Source of the DNA: Thamnaconus septentrionalis
Taxonomy: Eukaryota; Chordata; Actinopteri; Tetraodontiformes; Monacanthidae
Reading direction: 5' to 3'
Length of the DNA stretch: 64,000 nt
Assembly: GCA_009823395.1 (NCBI GenBank)
Contig: CM020516.1
Location: forward strand, 5,940,001 to 6,004,000
Below the pieces are notes generated by a model, which saw only the letters and a list, made by a program, of their open reading frames with translations, had not been told where the DNA came from and did not search any database. The position numbers and the translations under genes are program-made. Positions 1 through 12,010 of the stretch are shown here, piece by piece; the stretch's first letter is position 1; every line of letters starts with the position of its first letter.

Positions 1-775
<775 letters not shown>

Positions 776-1690
776 TTGCGGCTTGGAATTAAACTTTACC
801 TTTCTAGTTGTGAATCCCCCCAAACCTCAAGCGGGCGCGTGAGATTCTATTTTCGCCGGCCTCGGGATTTTCTTGAAGGTCCCGCTGAAGGTTCAACCTA
901 CTTGAATGTCGTGTGATCCAGCCTGGTCCGGTTACACCTGGATTTGAGATCTGGGCTCAATGGGAGCTGCAGCTTAAAGGGAGTCAACTCTGGATTTACA
1001 AGGGAAGGAAACGAGTTCATCTGAACGTCTGAAGTTTTCTGAAGCACTTACGTCTTAATGCGGCTGTGGATGTATTTCCCAGCTGAGTTTACAGTAGCCT
1101 TGTGTAAAATTAGATGTAACAGACTCAGCGACAACATTTCAGTTGCAGTTTTTCTGCCAAACTTGTAGCTGTCGAGCACGGGCGCTCCTTTCAAAAGGGG
1201 AGTCTGAAGGAAATAGTCTTATTTCATAGGAAACCACAAGGAGTTTTTAAATTCAGGTGCAGCTGTAGTGCAGGCAGACAATCCATCAAACAGGCCATTG
1301 ATGTTCAATGGCTTAATGTGTTTTCTGTGAGCTATTAACTTATGATTTAATGTAAAGTTATTTTTTTTAATGCATAGGCAGTTTTTTTCCCCTCCATAGC
1401 CTGATGGTGATGGACACGCTGGATGTTTGTGCTTTTTGGCTTCAGACATCCTGTCAGCTTTGCTTTTCATTTCAACAGTTTCTAAAAATACCTTTCTAAA
1501 GTTATTGTTTCGGTCCACGCCAGTCAGCTCAAAAAGTAAACAGAGCAAAATCTGTTTCTTGTTGTTGTTTCTGTCTCACTCAATGAGAGCCGAGAGATTT
1601 ATTACAGTTTGCTTTGTGTTAAATGGTGTCGAAGCCGATAAACATCTACAATGTGTGCTGACAGTTCAGAGCAGCAGTGAAAAACACACT
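776..1690 (+). other. tmem41a: tmem41a 3' UTR and gene junction
   Basis: No coding exon is visible after the tmem41a stop. A variant poly(A) signal ATTAAA lies at 789-794, very close to the stop, and another ATTAAA at about 1786. The end of the transcript is therefore uncertain. gpr155 transcripts approach from the other side, so this is a tail-to-tail junction. Confidence 0.45.
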
Positions 1691-1694
1691 GGGC

Positions 1695-3059
1695 TTTGGA
1701 TGCAAACAGTGGCTTTATTTGTGCCTTTCGTATCCGTCGATGATTTACAGCAAACGAAGAAAAAAAACTTCTTAAAACATAACTATTAAAAATCTCAGTT
1801 TTTAACAACCTTTCGTGGTTATTTATTTTATTTATTTTTTGTGTTTTTCGACACGTACAACGCACACAAACACACTTCAGACACAACAACTCAGGAGGCA
1901 CTGTGACTAAACTGCACACTTGTTGCACAAATGGCCCCGAAAGGTTTTTGGTGTCTGGTTGCAAGAAGATGCTCACACAGACATAATGTCTGCTGTCCTC
2001 TTCCATCCTAAACTCAGCATCCTGCCAACAAAAACCTCAAATCACAGCATCAGTTTGGCATTAAACCCCTGCAGTCCCTGCTCATATAGTGGCATAAAAC
2101 ATCTCTGCCATCTTCAGTCGACCAGCGCACCAAAAAAAACAACAAATGTAAAGAACAAAATACTGCCAGCGTCTGAACAAACAAACACAGCTGGTGCTTC
2201 ACACATACAATTGTAAACAGTTGAGCAGCATCAAGTTAGGAGTCTTTTCTGTCTATTTTTGGGGGTCACTTGAGCTCAGGTTTGGTCTGAGTCAAGGTCA
2301 AACTGAACTGCACTGAATTCAATGACAGGAAACCCACATCATCATCATCATCATCACAAGACGTAGACATGGCACGAATCCTCCTTGGAAATTACGCAAG
2401 AGTTGCATAACGTGAAAGAAAAGCAACACAGAACACTGAATTCTTCAGTCAGTCAGTCAGTGCAAACGTTTCAGTGCCGAGCAGACGTCTGTGCTGCTCC
2501 CAAGTCATGCGTAGACGGGAAAGGGTTGAAAAGACTGCGTGCAAAATACCGAACGCTGAAGATGAAGGGCCGGGATGTGCAAAAAACAAAACAAAACAGC
2601 AACTTAAAAACAAAAAGAAAAAGCAAAGCAGCGACGCCATGCGACTGCCGAGCATCAGTCAGCAACCCTGCAGCTCAGCCAACAGTCCAGACACTGAACT
2701 GCCTTGTTGTGGTTCTTCTTCTCACCACCGATTCAATGACACTTGAGAATAAAGAGGGGGGGCCATTTTGCTAGAGACTCAAAGTAGGTCTCTACGTACC
2801 AGCGGCAGCAGCAGCAGTCGAATAGTTACACAATTACAGGAAGAGTCAAAAGACATGCAAGTCGAAGTGAAGCTCAGGTTGAAATCTATGTTCCAACTCT
2901 TCAGTCCAGATCAGTCAAATATCAGGTCTCCAAAAGCAGAATTTTGTGTGTTTTCTTGTTGAAACTGCATCATAAAGCAGTTCTGCCATTCACAGTTGTG
3001 GCTGCTGCTCTTTGCTCTCCATCCTCTCTCATGCTCTGAAAGCTTCACTGTCCCTGGTA
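1695..3059 (-). other. gpr155: gpr155 3' UTR (inferred)
   Basis: This is the region downstream of the probable gpr155 stop on the minus strand. It is AT-moderate and T-rich on that strand, with no credible exon. A minus-strand AATAAA (complement of tttatt at 1714-1719) would place the poly(A) site near 1695. A short (ATC)n tract lies at about 2337-2356. Confidence 0.45.
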
Positions 3060-3107
3060 CTACATGCAGTAGTAGTTGTCGTGGGACAGGGCGGGTTCAT
3101 CCCTGAA
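3060..3107 (-). CDS. gpr155: probable last gpr155 exon
   Basis: The minus strand has an acceptor (tttgacag) followed by FRDEPALSHDNYYCM and a TAG stop. FRDE matches the position near the end of the human DEP domain (EYEFRDEYLFYRF). Its entry phase is 0, but the last confirmed exon (4137-4000) ends in phase 2. At least one more exon must therefore lie between them, and I could not find it. The match is short, so this exon is tentative. Confidence 0.45.
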   Translation of the reverse strand, partial: FRDEPALSHDNYYCM

Positions 3108-6100
3108 CTGTCAAACAAAACTCCTCCCAGCTGAGGTCAGAGGTCGTACAGCCGAGCCTCCACTCAGCAGGACCGGCCACCAGGCCACCAGGTCTCTGCC
3201 TCGGGGCTGTGGGAAGGGTGGACTAGAAGGAAAGACGTGCTGGTGAAAGTGAAGTTGGGAGAAAACTTGCTCCTGTCGGAGCTGGAAACATATTCTTGAG
3301 TGTTCATGCTGAGGTTCAGGCTCAGGCCGGGTTTGGGATGGAAGGGAATCAGCGGCCTGACGGTGAGTTTGGTGAATGTGGTGCGGATCCCTCGGCTTCT
3401 CGTTCCGAGGCTCTCCAGGACTCACGCTCCTCTGCTGCTCCATCCATCTCTTCCAAACCTGCCGCTTTCAGAGGAAGGATTCACCCGTCGGAGCGTTAAC
3501 GCTCTCCCTTGAGCCACTAGGGGGCAATAGAGGGGGACATGGCCATGCAAAGGATAAGACAGGAGGAAGAAAAGAAAAGAAAAGAAAGAGCATTGATAAA
3601 GAGAAAAAAATTTACAGATGATTTGATGTGTTAGCTTATGGAAGAAAAAGTCAGTGTTTTAGAGCGCACGATGGGTGCAGACGAGAGATAAGTCATTCTT
3701 GACTAACAGCAAAACTGACGAATTCAACAATAGCCAATAGGAGAAAACAAAATAGGCTACAGATTCAACCTGAATCAGCTGTTTTTTCAAATTTTCAGAA
3801 TCCAAGATTCAAAATCTTGATTTAAATTTCTCCTTCAATTAATTTTAACACAAATTTGCAAACAAATTTAAACTAAAAATGCTGCTTTTGTGGTCAGATT
3901 TTAGAACTCACCAGTTCAGAAGAAACTGAAAAGAAAATCAAGAATCCCACTCTACATTTTTCCATTATTCACATGTTACTACCACAGCTAATCAAGTACC
4001 TGCGTGTGTGCACAATGTCTTGCACGCACTGGTCCTTGTGGTAGCGGACAAACTGGGTGCAGGTGAGTCGGACCTCCTCCGGCACACCTGAGGGACTCAG
4101 GTCCTCGCTGTCCCGGCCCTGCCACAGCCAAGCCAACCTGACACACGCACACAGGTTTCTCTTTAGAGTCGGTGACAAAGGAAATGACAAACACGTGGGA
4201 CAAAGAGCCAGCTCGCACAACATCCATACCTCTTTTTAAAAGGAAGGATGATGAGGTGTCTGTCCAGACCGAAGATACCGAAGGACAGGAAGCCCTGGGT
4301 GACGAGGCCGGAGAAGGAAAAGTCAGCGTTTTTAGCTCAAGTTAAATCTTCCTGAATTGTGTGGCGCGCACACACACACACACACACATACACACTTACC
4401 TGCCCATAGTTGGCTACAGCGCAGAAGAACTGGAGTTCAAGGTAAAGTCTTCCTGGATCTTTGTTGAACAGCCACCAAAGGCAGCTGGACAGGTTCTACA
4501 CATACACACAGACAACATATTGTGTCCCAAATATATCATTATTTATCATTATTATTATCATCATTATTATTATTATTATTATTGTTCTTCCCAATCGCTG
4601 CTACTTTGCTAACTGTACGCTCAGGTGAGCATCCTCACCGCCAGCAGGCTGACAGAGAGCAGCAGGCAGAGCAGGGCGTGTCTCAGCGTCTGCCTGTCGT
4701 CAGTAGACGGAGGTCCAGGCGGTGGCAGGTTCAGCGGCTGCTCAGAGTACGAGGCGCCATGATGCTGCTGCTCCTCACACAGCGCCCCACTGTGGCCTGG
4801 AGGGGGGCAGGGGAAGAAATGCGAGTCATCAGGATTTTGATATTTTCGCAGCTGAGATTAAATATCTTTCAAATAGGTGTGCAAATGTTTCACCACAAGT
4901 AAGAATATGAAAAGGGTGAAAGGGTTATGAGGAACTTGTGTTTGATACCATTTGAGAGCTCCCGCTGTGTGCTGGCAATCATGTCAGGTAAAGTCTGGAG
5001 AGAAGGGAGGCTGTGGATGTCTGGGAACATCAAGGAAAAAAAAATAAGACGCACTTTATTAACGACTCACCTCTAAACTCAAAACCAACTCAGATTATAT
5101 TAAGATTTTGCTTTAATTCTGGTCTTAATTGAACCCAAATGAATGATGACAAACTAATAATTGAAGGAAATGAAGGCGGGAGCACATCATACCCGAGTCG
5201 ATGCTGCAGGCAGATGAAGTTCCAATCTGCGGCTGCTGCGAATCCTCCAGGCCAGCAGGGGCCGGCAGCTCGTCAGTGAGGCCCGTGACAGCGGCTCTGC
5301 TCAGGGCTTCGTAGCCCCTCTGCTCTCTGTCTGCCTGACTCAGACCCATCAGGGATATGGCGCCGAGAACCAGGCTGACTGCCAGCACCACAGCCGAGGT
5401 GATGATCTACCAAAGAAGAAGAAGGTGCACAAGGTATCCAGGTTTGTGCATGTAGGCCACTGTAGTTCACTGGCAAACTCAGGAGAGGGAGGGTGAGTGA
5501 AAGACTGGTGCAATCTAAAATGTAACCACTTGACGTCGCAGTTTCCTCTAAAAATCTCCAAATATTACACACTGGACCTTTAAAATTGGAAACGACAGAT
5601 TTCAAAGTGTTATTTCCCTCACCTGGGCTCGGCCGTAGAAGAAGGCAGAGTCTATTGTGTCAGTCCTCTGGCCTAATACCAGAAGACTTCCCACCATAAG
5701 AAACGGAACCCTGCAGGAGCAAAGGGAAATCAAGGTTGTTAAAAAAATACCAAGTTCCCAAAAAAAGCTGTTTCTCCAGTTTCCAGCTGACTCACCCCCA
5801 GCCTAAAACCATGAACACTCCTGGTCTGAGTCTCAGCAGGTCATCTCTGTTAGTCAGGGCCAGACACAGAGGGATCAAACCTAAAGTGGACACAAATATT
5901 TTAGTCTGGATCGAGGCACAAACAGCCCATGAGACACGCCCACACAGGTGAACACTCACCTGTCCAAATGTAGGCGCTGTACAAGGAGCCGTAGAGCAGA
6001 GTGAAGGTGAAGATTTTGCCCACGAGATTGTCCTCCTTCTTCACAAGGAAGTTCCACAAGATCATACTGACACACACCAGGAACTTTGGAGGAACACGAC

Positions 6101-8369
6101 ACACCAGATTTAAGTTTGCCAGTGGTGTTCTAAAACCAATTTTCTGATTTTCACCTGAACCGTGACTTTGCACTGACCTGAGCCAGGAAGAGATTTAAGG
6201 CAAAGAGGTGCGGGAGCCTGTTAAACTTCCTGCTGAGCAACATCACCACGATGGTCCACACCTGAGAGGAGAGACGGGAGCGTGATCACAGCAAAGGAAG
6301 GAAAACAAAACAATTCATATCTATTTTAGAGGTGAAAATATTTGTTTTTGCATCAGAAAAATCGCCTTGTTTGATCAATCCCACTTTAGGGGCTGTATGA
6401 ATACTGTAAGTCACAATGAATAATTTATTTTACACCAGTGACTCAAAGCTCTTTGAATTAATGCTCTGCAGAGAAGCTTTCAATAATGAGGCAGATGGTG
6501 CGTGAAGATTTTCTCCTCGAAAAAGATCCAACGCACTTACCAGTGCGAGAAGGCTGACGATGCTGATGTTGAAGCTAACGTTTTCGAGCTCCGTCACCAG
6601 AGGCGTGGGGTCCATGAGGGGGATGGTGAGGAGCCAGGAGGACACGTACATGATGGGGGCGGAGAGGAAGGTGCTGATGACCATCCCTGACGTGACCTGA
6701 CGGCACATTTAACGGGTGTTAACGGCCGAGGACCTCGCCCGGCCAGACAGCAGCGTGTCACAGCTCCACTCACCACTTCCAGCTCCACGTTGTAGTGTCC
6801 GGCGTAGATGGCCACGCTGGGCGCGGTGGGGAACACTCCGTACAGGAAGGCAAAGTTGGACAGGCTGGTGTGGTTGGCGCTCGTGCTGTTCACCCCCACG
6901 TCCAGAATCTCCACCAGGTCTTTGCAGACCAGCGGCATCACCAGGCTGCAGGGAAGGAGCGATGAGAAGTGCGCACTTTGGTATGCTTCATGATAACTGA
7001 ACAGAATATTATCCTCTTTGACTGTTTATAAGCATGCATGTAGTGAAATTAGACCCTGTTAGAATCCCACTTACAGTTTGGCTGTGATTAGGAGAATCAA
7101 GGCAACACCAGTGTCTCGTGTTAGTTTTCTAAGTTGGCCAACCTGCAGCAGAGAAAGATGAAAATGACTCAAGAAACTCACTGATTTAACTGTAAATTAG
7201 AATAGCCCATCATCAGAAAGGACAGTGACCACAAACTCACCATAGTGAGACCCAAGTAAAACAAGGCGGCTCCTCCAAACGAGTTGGCCAGGCCGTCGAT
7301 GAACTCTGACAGAACCACCGGGATCTTCTGGCCCAGGGCAAAGTGAGCAATGATTCCGACCAGAACCATGAACACAACTGGGTTCTTCAGCACCTGGAGA
7401 GGAAATAATGCTCTTCAAACAAAAGGCAAAGAGCTGCAAAACACTTCAGATGAATAAAGGTGAACGATGAAGCACACCTGTAGAATTACAACTCCAGCGA
7501 TGTCAAGTTTCCCGTGATGTGATTGGCTGGTCTGCCTCCACTTCTGCACCTCACAAAGAGCGAAGCCGATGGGATTGAGCAGCATGAGGGAGACCGGGGC
7601 AACTAGGTAGATGTACTGGAGGTACTCTGGGTACGTACTGCCATACAAAGCTTCAACTAGATGTTTAAAAACAGAATTGGACATTAGGAAGGAAGGATGA
7701 CTATTTTTTTTAAGTTGTTGCAAACCAAACCAAGACACGTCTGTGCGTGAATAATGTCTCACCTATAGGGTAGCCCAGGGCAAAGTCGTTGCTCTGCGTT
7801 GCAAAGATGGCGTACAGGCCTGCCTTGCTGTATCTGCTCTCTGGACTGGCCACCATCAGAGTGAGCACACACACCAGCGCAAACACCGCCACCTGAAGAA
7901 AATCACACATTGGGAGTCTCAGTCGCACGACATCATCGACTAACGGCGACTAAACCACCAAAAATAAGGACAAACCTTGGCAATCAGGACGCTCCAGAGG
8001 AAGGACCAGATGACGTTGCCAAAGTCCAGCAGCACCATGTTCTTGAAGAGCAGCGCCGGCAGAGCAAACTTGGACACAAAGTTGCCCAAACCCTTGGCCT
8101 GGTTCTCTGTGATGACATCAGCCCTTCGGAGAGAAGTCCAAGAAACAGCCATGAACTCCTCTAGTCATCGAGATAAATGGGGAAGAAATCATTCATTGGA
8201 CAGAACCACACCTGCCAGCGATGTAGCCACACATTATGATGCCAAAGCACTCCAGCAGGGCGGGGAAGAGCTTGTCGATGGACATGTGGGGCGTCGCAGA
8301 AGCAGCTCCCATGGTGTTATGGGAGATGTTCTTCCCATGGATGAGCACAAAGTTGTTGGTCGTGTCCAT
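3060..8369 (-). CDS. gpr155: GPR155 (LYCHOS), lysosomal cholesterol-sensing transporter/GPCR-like protein
   Basis: GPR155/LYCHOS is a lysosomal membrane protein with a PIN (auxin-carrier)-like transporter domain joined to a GPCR-like bundle. In mammals it links cholesterol to mTORC1 through GATOR1. Coding exons on the minus strand: 8369-8212 (ATG 8369-8367), 8123-7976, 7892-7763, 7656-7478, 7393-7241, 7142-7075, 6945-6774, 6696-6541, 6261-6178, 6083-5960, 5880-5796, 5710-5623, 5406-5193, 5020-4949, 4796-4639, 4495-4400, 4294-4230, 4137-4000. All donors and acceptors are GT-AG and all phases join. They encode about 762 residues that parallel human GPR155 from SMSITRLFPALLECFG onward. A further probable terminal exon, 3107-3060, begins FRDEP and ends in TAG. 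The exon between, which should carry the DEP domain, was not recognised. Confidence 0.93.
4000..6261 (-). CDS. gpr155: gpr155 exons 9-18: GPCR-like bundle and loop
   Basis: These exons encode the second membrane bundle: WTIVVMLLSRKFNRLPHL, FLVCVSMILWNFLVK, LLYGSLYSAYIWTGL and DTIDSAFFYGRAQIITSAVV. A long, poorly conserved hydrophilic loop follows (exons 5406-5193, 5020-4949 and the start of 4796-4639), equivalent to the regulatory loop of the mammalian protein. The last helices are LRHALLCLLLSVSLLA, SSCLWWLFN, LELQFFCAVANYGQ and GFLSFGIFGLDRHLIILPF. The bundle ends with the amphipathic EEVRLTCTQFVRYHKDQC segment in 4137-4000, which in human directly precedes the DEP domain. Confidence 0.88.
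5416..5585. mobile_element. dispersed short repeat in gpr155 intron (family A)
   Basis: This sequence shares long blocks with 56861-56992: GTAGTTCACTGGCAAACTCA, CAGGAGAGGGAGGGTGAG, CAATCTAAAATGTAACCACT, and the end block CACACTGGACCTT. The terminal CACACTGGACCTTTAA is also seen, reversed, at 52285-52300. It probably came from a non-autonomous DNA transposon. Confidence 0.7.
6541..8369 (-). CDS. gpr155: gpr155 exons 1-8: PIN-like transporter domain
   Basis: Eight coding exons encode the N-terminal transporter-like half. Recognisable stretches, in order, are MSIDKLFPALLECFGIIMCG, KGLGNFVSKFALPALLFKN, FATQSNDFALGYPI, YPEYLQYIYLVAPVSLMLLN, GGAALFYLGLTMVG, NHTSLSNFAFLYGVFPTAPS and TSGMVISTFLSAPIMYVSSW. 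Each is nearly the same as the human protein. The NDFALGYP and YGVFPTAP motifs correspond to the crossed-helix regions of the bile acid/auxin carrier fold. The N-terminus before MSIDK is short, with possible N-glycosylation sites, and is poorly conserved. Confidence 0.9.
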
Positions 8370-8620
8370 GGTGATGGTGAGGTAACAGCTGCAGCTGCAA
8401 AACAGAAAAGAATCCAGCTGCTGCCGTTTTATGCTCTGTTTGCAACACCCAGAGTGACACACCCCCTTATTCCCAGTTATTATATTATTTATTTTTTTAA
8501 TTTTATGAAGCAGTTGTTTTTTTGAAAATGCTTCAAGCAAAGCAGAAAAATGTTAAAGAAAAAATATTAAAAGCTGCTGACAAGAGATGTTGCTGTTCAA
8601 TTTAGAAGCAAACTAACTCG

Positions 8621-8641
8621 AATTTTTTTTTTTTTTTTTTT
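8621..8641. repeat. poly(T) tract
   Basis: An uninterrupted T run of about 20 lies upstream of gpr155, at the edge of AT-rich sequence. It may be the A-tail of an old retroposed copy, but I see no body next to it. Confidence 0.6.
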
Positions 8642-9227
8642 CAAACCAACCATATTGGTCTTTGTTTTCTTATTTTTCTTTAATATATAAAGTCTTGGCC
8701 TTGTCTCGATCTCGATACTCTCTAGTCCTCATAATGACTTGGTCTCGGTCTTGACTACAATACTACACCATCACAATATCATAAGGGTTCGTGTCTAGTC
8801 GGATGACACAGCACAGCACAACACAACAGCAACCACAAATCTTTTCGATGAAGGGAAGTCCAGACAGTCCATTAGAAATGAACGGACGAGGACGCGGAGC
8901 CAGAGAATCTCGGAGTCGCAAACATCCCTAGTTACGCCCCTGCGCATCCACTCGCTCTGCCTGCCGTTAGCTCGCACAACACAGCCGAGTGCAGCGGTAT
9001 GTCCGCGGGACGGCTGGAGACTCGCACTGCACCACGACCAGTGTAGCAGAGCGGAAACGCAGAGGACGCGACTCCCCTCCCATCACAAGACCCCTCCTCA
9101 AATATCACAAGACCCCTGCGCGTGAGTGAGTACCAGCCGACCCGACCGACCCACCGACCCTAGCTGGCTGGCTAGCTGAATGCTAAAAACAACAGGGGAT
9201 GGACCTTGGACGTTCACTTGGACGGAA

Positions 9228-9251
9228 GAAACGAAACGAAACGAAACGAAC
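9228..9251. repeat. (GAAAC)n pentanucleotide repeat
   Basis: Four to five copies of the GAAAC unit lie in the upstream region of gpr155. Confidence 0.8.
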
Positions 9252-9892
9252 GACGGCCACATCGAGTTTGTGTGCGTTATCAAACACTATCTGTTAATGT
9301 GGGAGACAAACCTTTATCTTGTCAGGAATCAAACCATGTTTGTAGATGAACGATGCGAGCCTCGCTCATCGCCGTGTGCCCCCCTCAGCCCCCGAGTTTC
9401 TGCTTCGATCCTTCCGCTTCTCAATCTGACAGCTGCCCTTGGTGGCGACGCCCAGGAAATGACTGACGGGCCATTCAGCCAATCATCGCAGCGCTGCGCC
9501 TGGCAGCCCTTCTATGATTGGTGGCCGGTTTGCCGCTTATTAATATGGACGAAACAGCTGATTAATTTGACCTCGGCGCTCTTGACCGACCCGGTGGCAG
9601 AAAAAAACGCCCGTTTGCAAATGCAAAACAAAACATTTTGGTTTATACTTTATAATTTGAATAATTTCGTTTTAAGTTTAAATAAAATCAGTCACTTTTG
9701 AGTCACTTTTAAACTATTGATAAACTCCTGTAAGCAACACTTTGATTAAGCAGATGATCAAAATTTACTCCTACTCAGTCACCTTGTGCATTTCATAGTA
9801 AGGTTAGCCTTTTTCCAACTAGCACTTACATTAATAGCTCAGGCTATAGATGTATTGGTCAGCAGTCCTACGATAAAGAGATAGCGGAATCC

Positions 9893-9975
9893 CGCTGTGA
9901 GCAGGATTTGAACCTGCGCGGGGCGAACCCCATTGGATTTCGAATCCAACGCCTTAACCACTCGGCCATCACAGC
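9893..9975 (-). tRNA. tRNA-Ser (anticodon CGA)
   Basis: The minus strand folds as a class II tRNA. The acceptor stem GCTGTGA (9975-9969) pairs with TCACAGC (9900-9894), with discriminator G at 9893. The D arm contains GGCCGAGTGGTTAAGGC (A box). The anticodon stem-loop TTGGATTCGAAATCCAA carries CGA. A long variable arm (GGGG/CCCC) is typical of serine and leucine tRNAs. The T arm contains GGTTCAAATCC (B box). The gene has no intron and CCA is not encoded. It should read UCG codons. It lies alone between gpr155 and wipf1. Only a short T run (TTT) follows, so the Pol III terminator is weak or farther on. Confidence 0.96.
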
Positions 9976-10284
9976 ACAGCATGGTCAGACATTAAAGGAC
10001 TTCTTTACTTTCCTGTCTTGGTATTTCAAAATAATTGTATGTTTCTGTGATTCTCCATTGGTCTTCCTTTCTGATAATTGAGTTGGTATAAAAATTTTCT
10101 TTCTCCAAAAATACCAGTGAGTACACTGATGAAATTAAATCAAATTTGTCTGAGTTCACAGGAGAAATATTGACACTGGCATATTGCTTTGTGGGTTTGC
10201 AATCCAATCCTTCCAGTGTGTAGGTACATTTTCAAAAATGACTTTGATGAGAAACCTTTGTAGAGAACATTAAGAATCATTAAG

Positions 10285-11557
10285 AATCAAAATTCTTTTA
10301 TTTATTCATATGAACATGATTGTCTTCCAGAAAATGTCTCTTTGACCAAACATAAAAGTACATCCTTTATACTGAAGAACTGTTTAAAGCTGTGCTGGTG
10401 AAGCCAATGGGGGGAGAACATAACACTGCACATTCCAAACGCATAACTTAAAAATAAAAATTACAGTCTTTCAACAAAGATGTACAGGTCCTACATTGGA
10501 AGCCAAGACATCCTTAAAAAAAACAAAAAAAAATAACAATCTGCAGCACTTTCATTAGATGCTGCCATAACATCAACAACGTCCTTCAAAATAAACCTCA
10601 AACAAAACCATTACATGCGTGCTTACATGTTGGCATTTAACTATTTTTTTTTTTAATAGTACCGTTAAGTGAAACACATTCATGTCAAACTGTGGAGGAA
10701 CAAGTGGCTTTGGCATATTAAGCGTGCATTCAACCTGATGTTTTTACACAGCTGCAACAGCTGGTTGTCGTCTTCTGTTGATGAGAGTGTGTGTGTCGCT
10801 ACTTTATGCAGAAATCAAGATTCAGTCTTGCTGCTCTTTTTTGATTTTTCATATCAACTCAGGTAAACTAGTCTTGGTTAAACGATCACAGAATTTAAAG
10901 GCACCAAAGGTGTTATTTCCCTTCAATCATTAAAGCAGCCTTCAAAAGAAAAAGAAAACACTACTATAAAGAACAGACAAAACTTGTTGAGGCACTTATG
11001 GAGGCAAACTGGCTGCGTAATAAAATCTGACTAATTTATTCTGAGTCTGATGTTGAGATTAAAAAAAAAAAAGGCTGTCTCAGCTGTGTAAACATGATGC
11101 TTCAGTCTCACGAGAGACCAGCTGAACCATTAAAACATGACTATTCTTCTTTACCGTTAAGTTTGAGCTTAAAAAAAAAACACAAAAAAACCTGTACCTC
11201 ACAGGCTCGTTAGGTTTGAGGATAAAAGTTTTGGATAATGGAGGAAAAAAAAGCAATGCTGTTCACAGGAGCCAAGAGGTTACAATCAGAGATTATTGAG
11301 GCTGTAAACGTGGAGTGAACGCTTGTGAACTGGTCTGTTATTGGTGCTGCTCCACGCTGCAGAAGTGTGTGTGTGTGTGTGTGTGTGTGTATAGTTCTCC
11401 TGGTCCAGTATATTTGCAGCAGTAGTCCACAGTCTAACCACAGTTGAAGGCGCAATGAGGAGGAAAGCAGGCAGCGACAGAAAGAAACAGAAAAGCAAAA
11501 AAAAAAAAAAGAACAAAAAATGAGTCCCGTGGCTTTTTGTTTGCAGTTTCCTCTTCT
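10285..11557 (-). other. wipf1: wipf1 3' UTR (inferred)
   Basis: This lies downstream of the wipf1 stop on the minus strand, with no exon visible. The minus-strand AATAAATAAAA motif (complement of tttatttatt, about 10297-10306) gives a strong poly(A) signal near 10300. The UTR contains a (GT)n tract at 11366-11391 and several A/T runs. Confidence 0.55.
11366..11391. repeat. (GT)n microsatellite
   Basis: About 13 GT units lie inside the inferred wipf1 3' UTR. Confidence 0.85.
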
Positions 11558-11972
11558 TCACCTGGGTATCGGAGGAAGAGGCGGAGCTCCTCGCTCCTTT
11601 TTACCAGGACCTGGAAATGAACAGAGCCACAGAGAAGACAGTTTTAAACACTTCCACTAGGTGGCAGAGTGCTACCGTCTCCTCCGCTTACCCTACACGC
11701 TTCCATTTTTCATTTTATTTTGATGCCACTTTAATCTGCGTAAAAAAAACAAAAGCAAACATTTCAATAGTTGTTGATGGAGACTGACCTCGGCCATCAG
11801 TCTTGGAGACCTTGCTGGGGTAGGTCTTCTGGAAGGGAATGTAGGGCTCAGGAGGAGGGAAATCCGACACAGGGTGGAAGGTGAAGCGAGACTCCCACTC
11901 GTCTGTCGTCAGAAACAGAAGGTTCAGTTTAATGGCAAACTCGCAATTCAAAGAAACTGCAAAACTGATCTG

Positions 11973-12010
<38 letters not shown>

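Larger units (their letters stand above)
8394..9560 (-). promoter_or_regulatory. gpr155: gpr155 upstream/promoter region
   Basis: This is the region upstream of the first gpr155 coding exon, whose acceptor is ttgcag at about 8394-8399. A GC-richer, CpG-containing zone at 8930-9160 is a likely place for the non-coding first exon. Farther up, two CCAAT boxes in opposite orientation (agccaatcat at about 9478 and gattggtgg at about 9515) flank an Alu-free GC-rich core, a usual NF-Y promoter arrangement. The transcription start cannot be fixed from sequence. Confidence 0.4.

Noticed and set aside
3111..3443. Minus-strand frame of about 110 codons, and another reading TRSRGIRTTFTKLTVRPL, in the gpr155 gap
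   Set aside because: Codon use looks fair, but neither matches a DEP domain or any protein I know. Several frames are open here because the stretch is GC-rich, so I do not call a coding exon.
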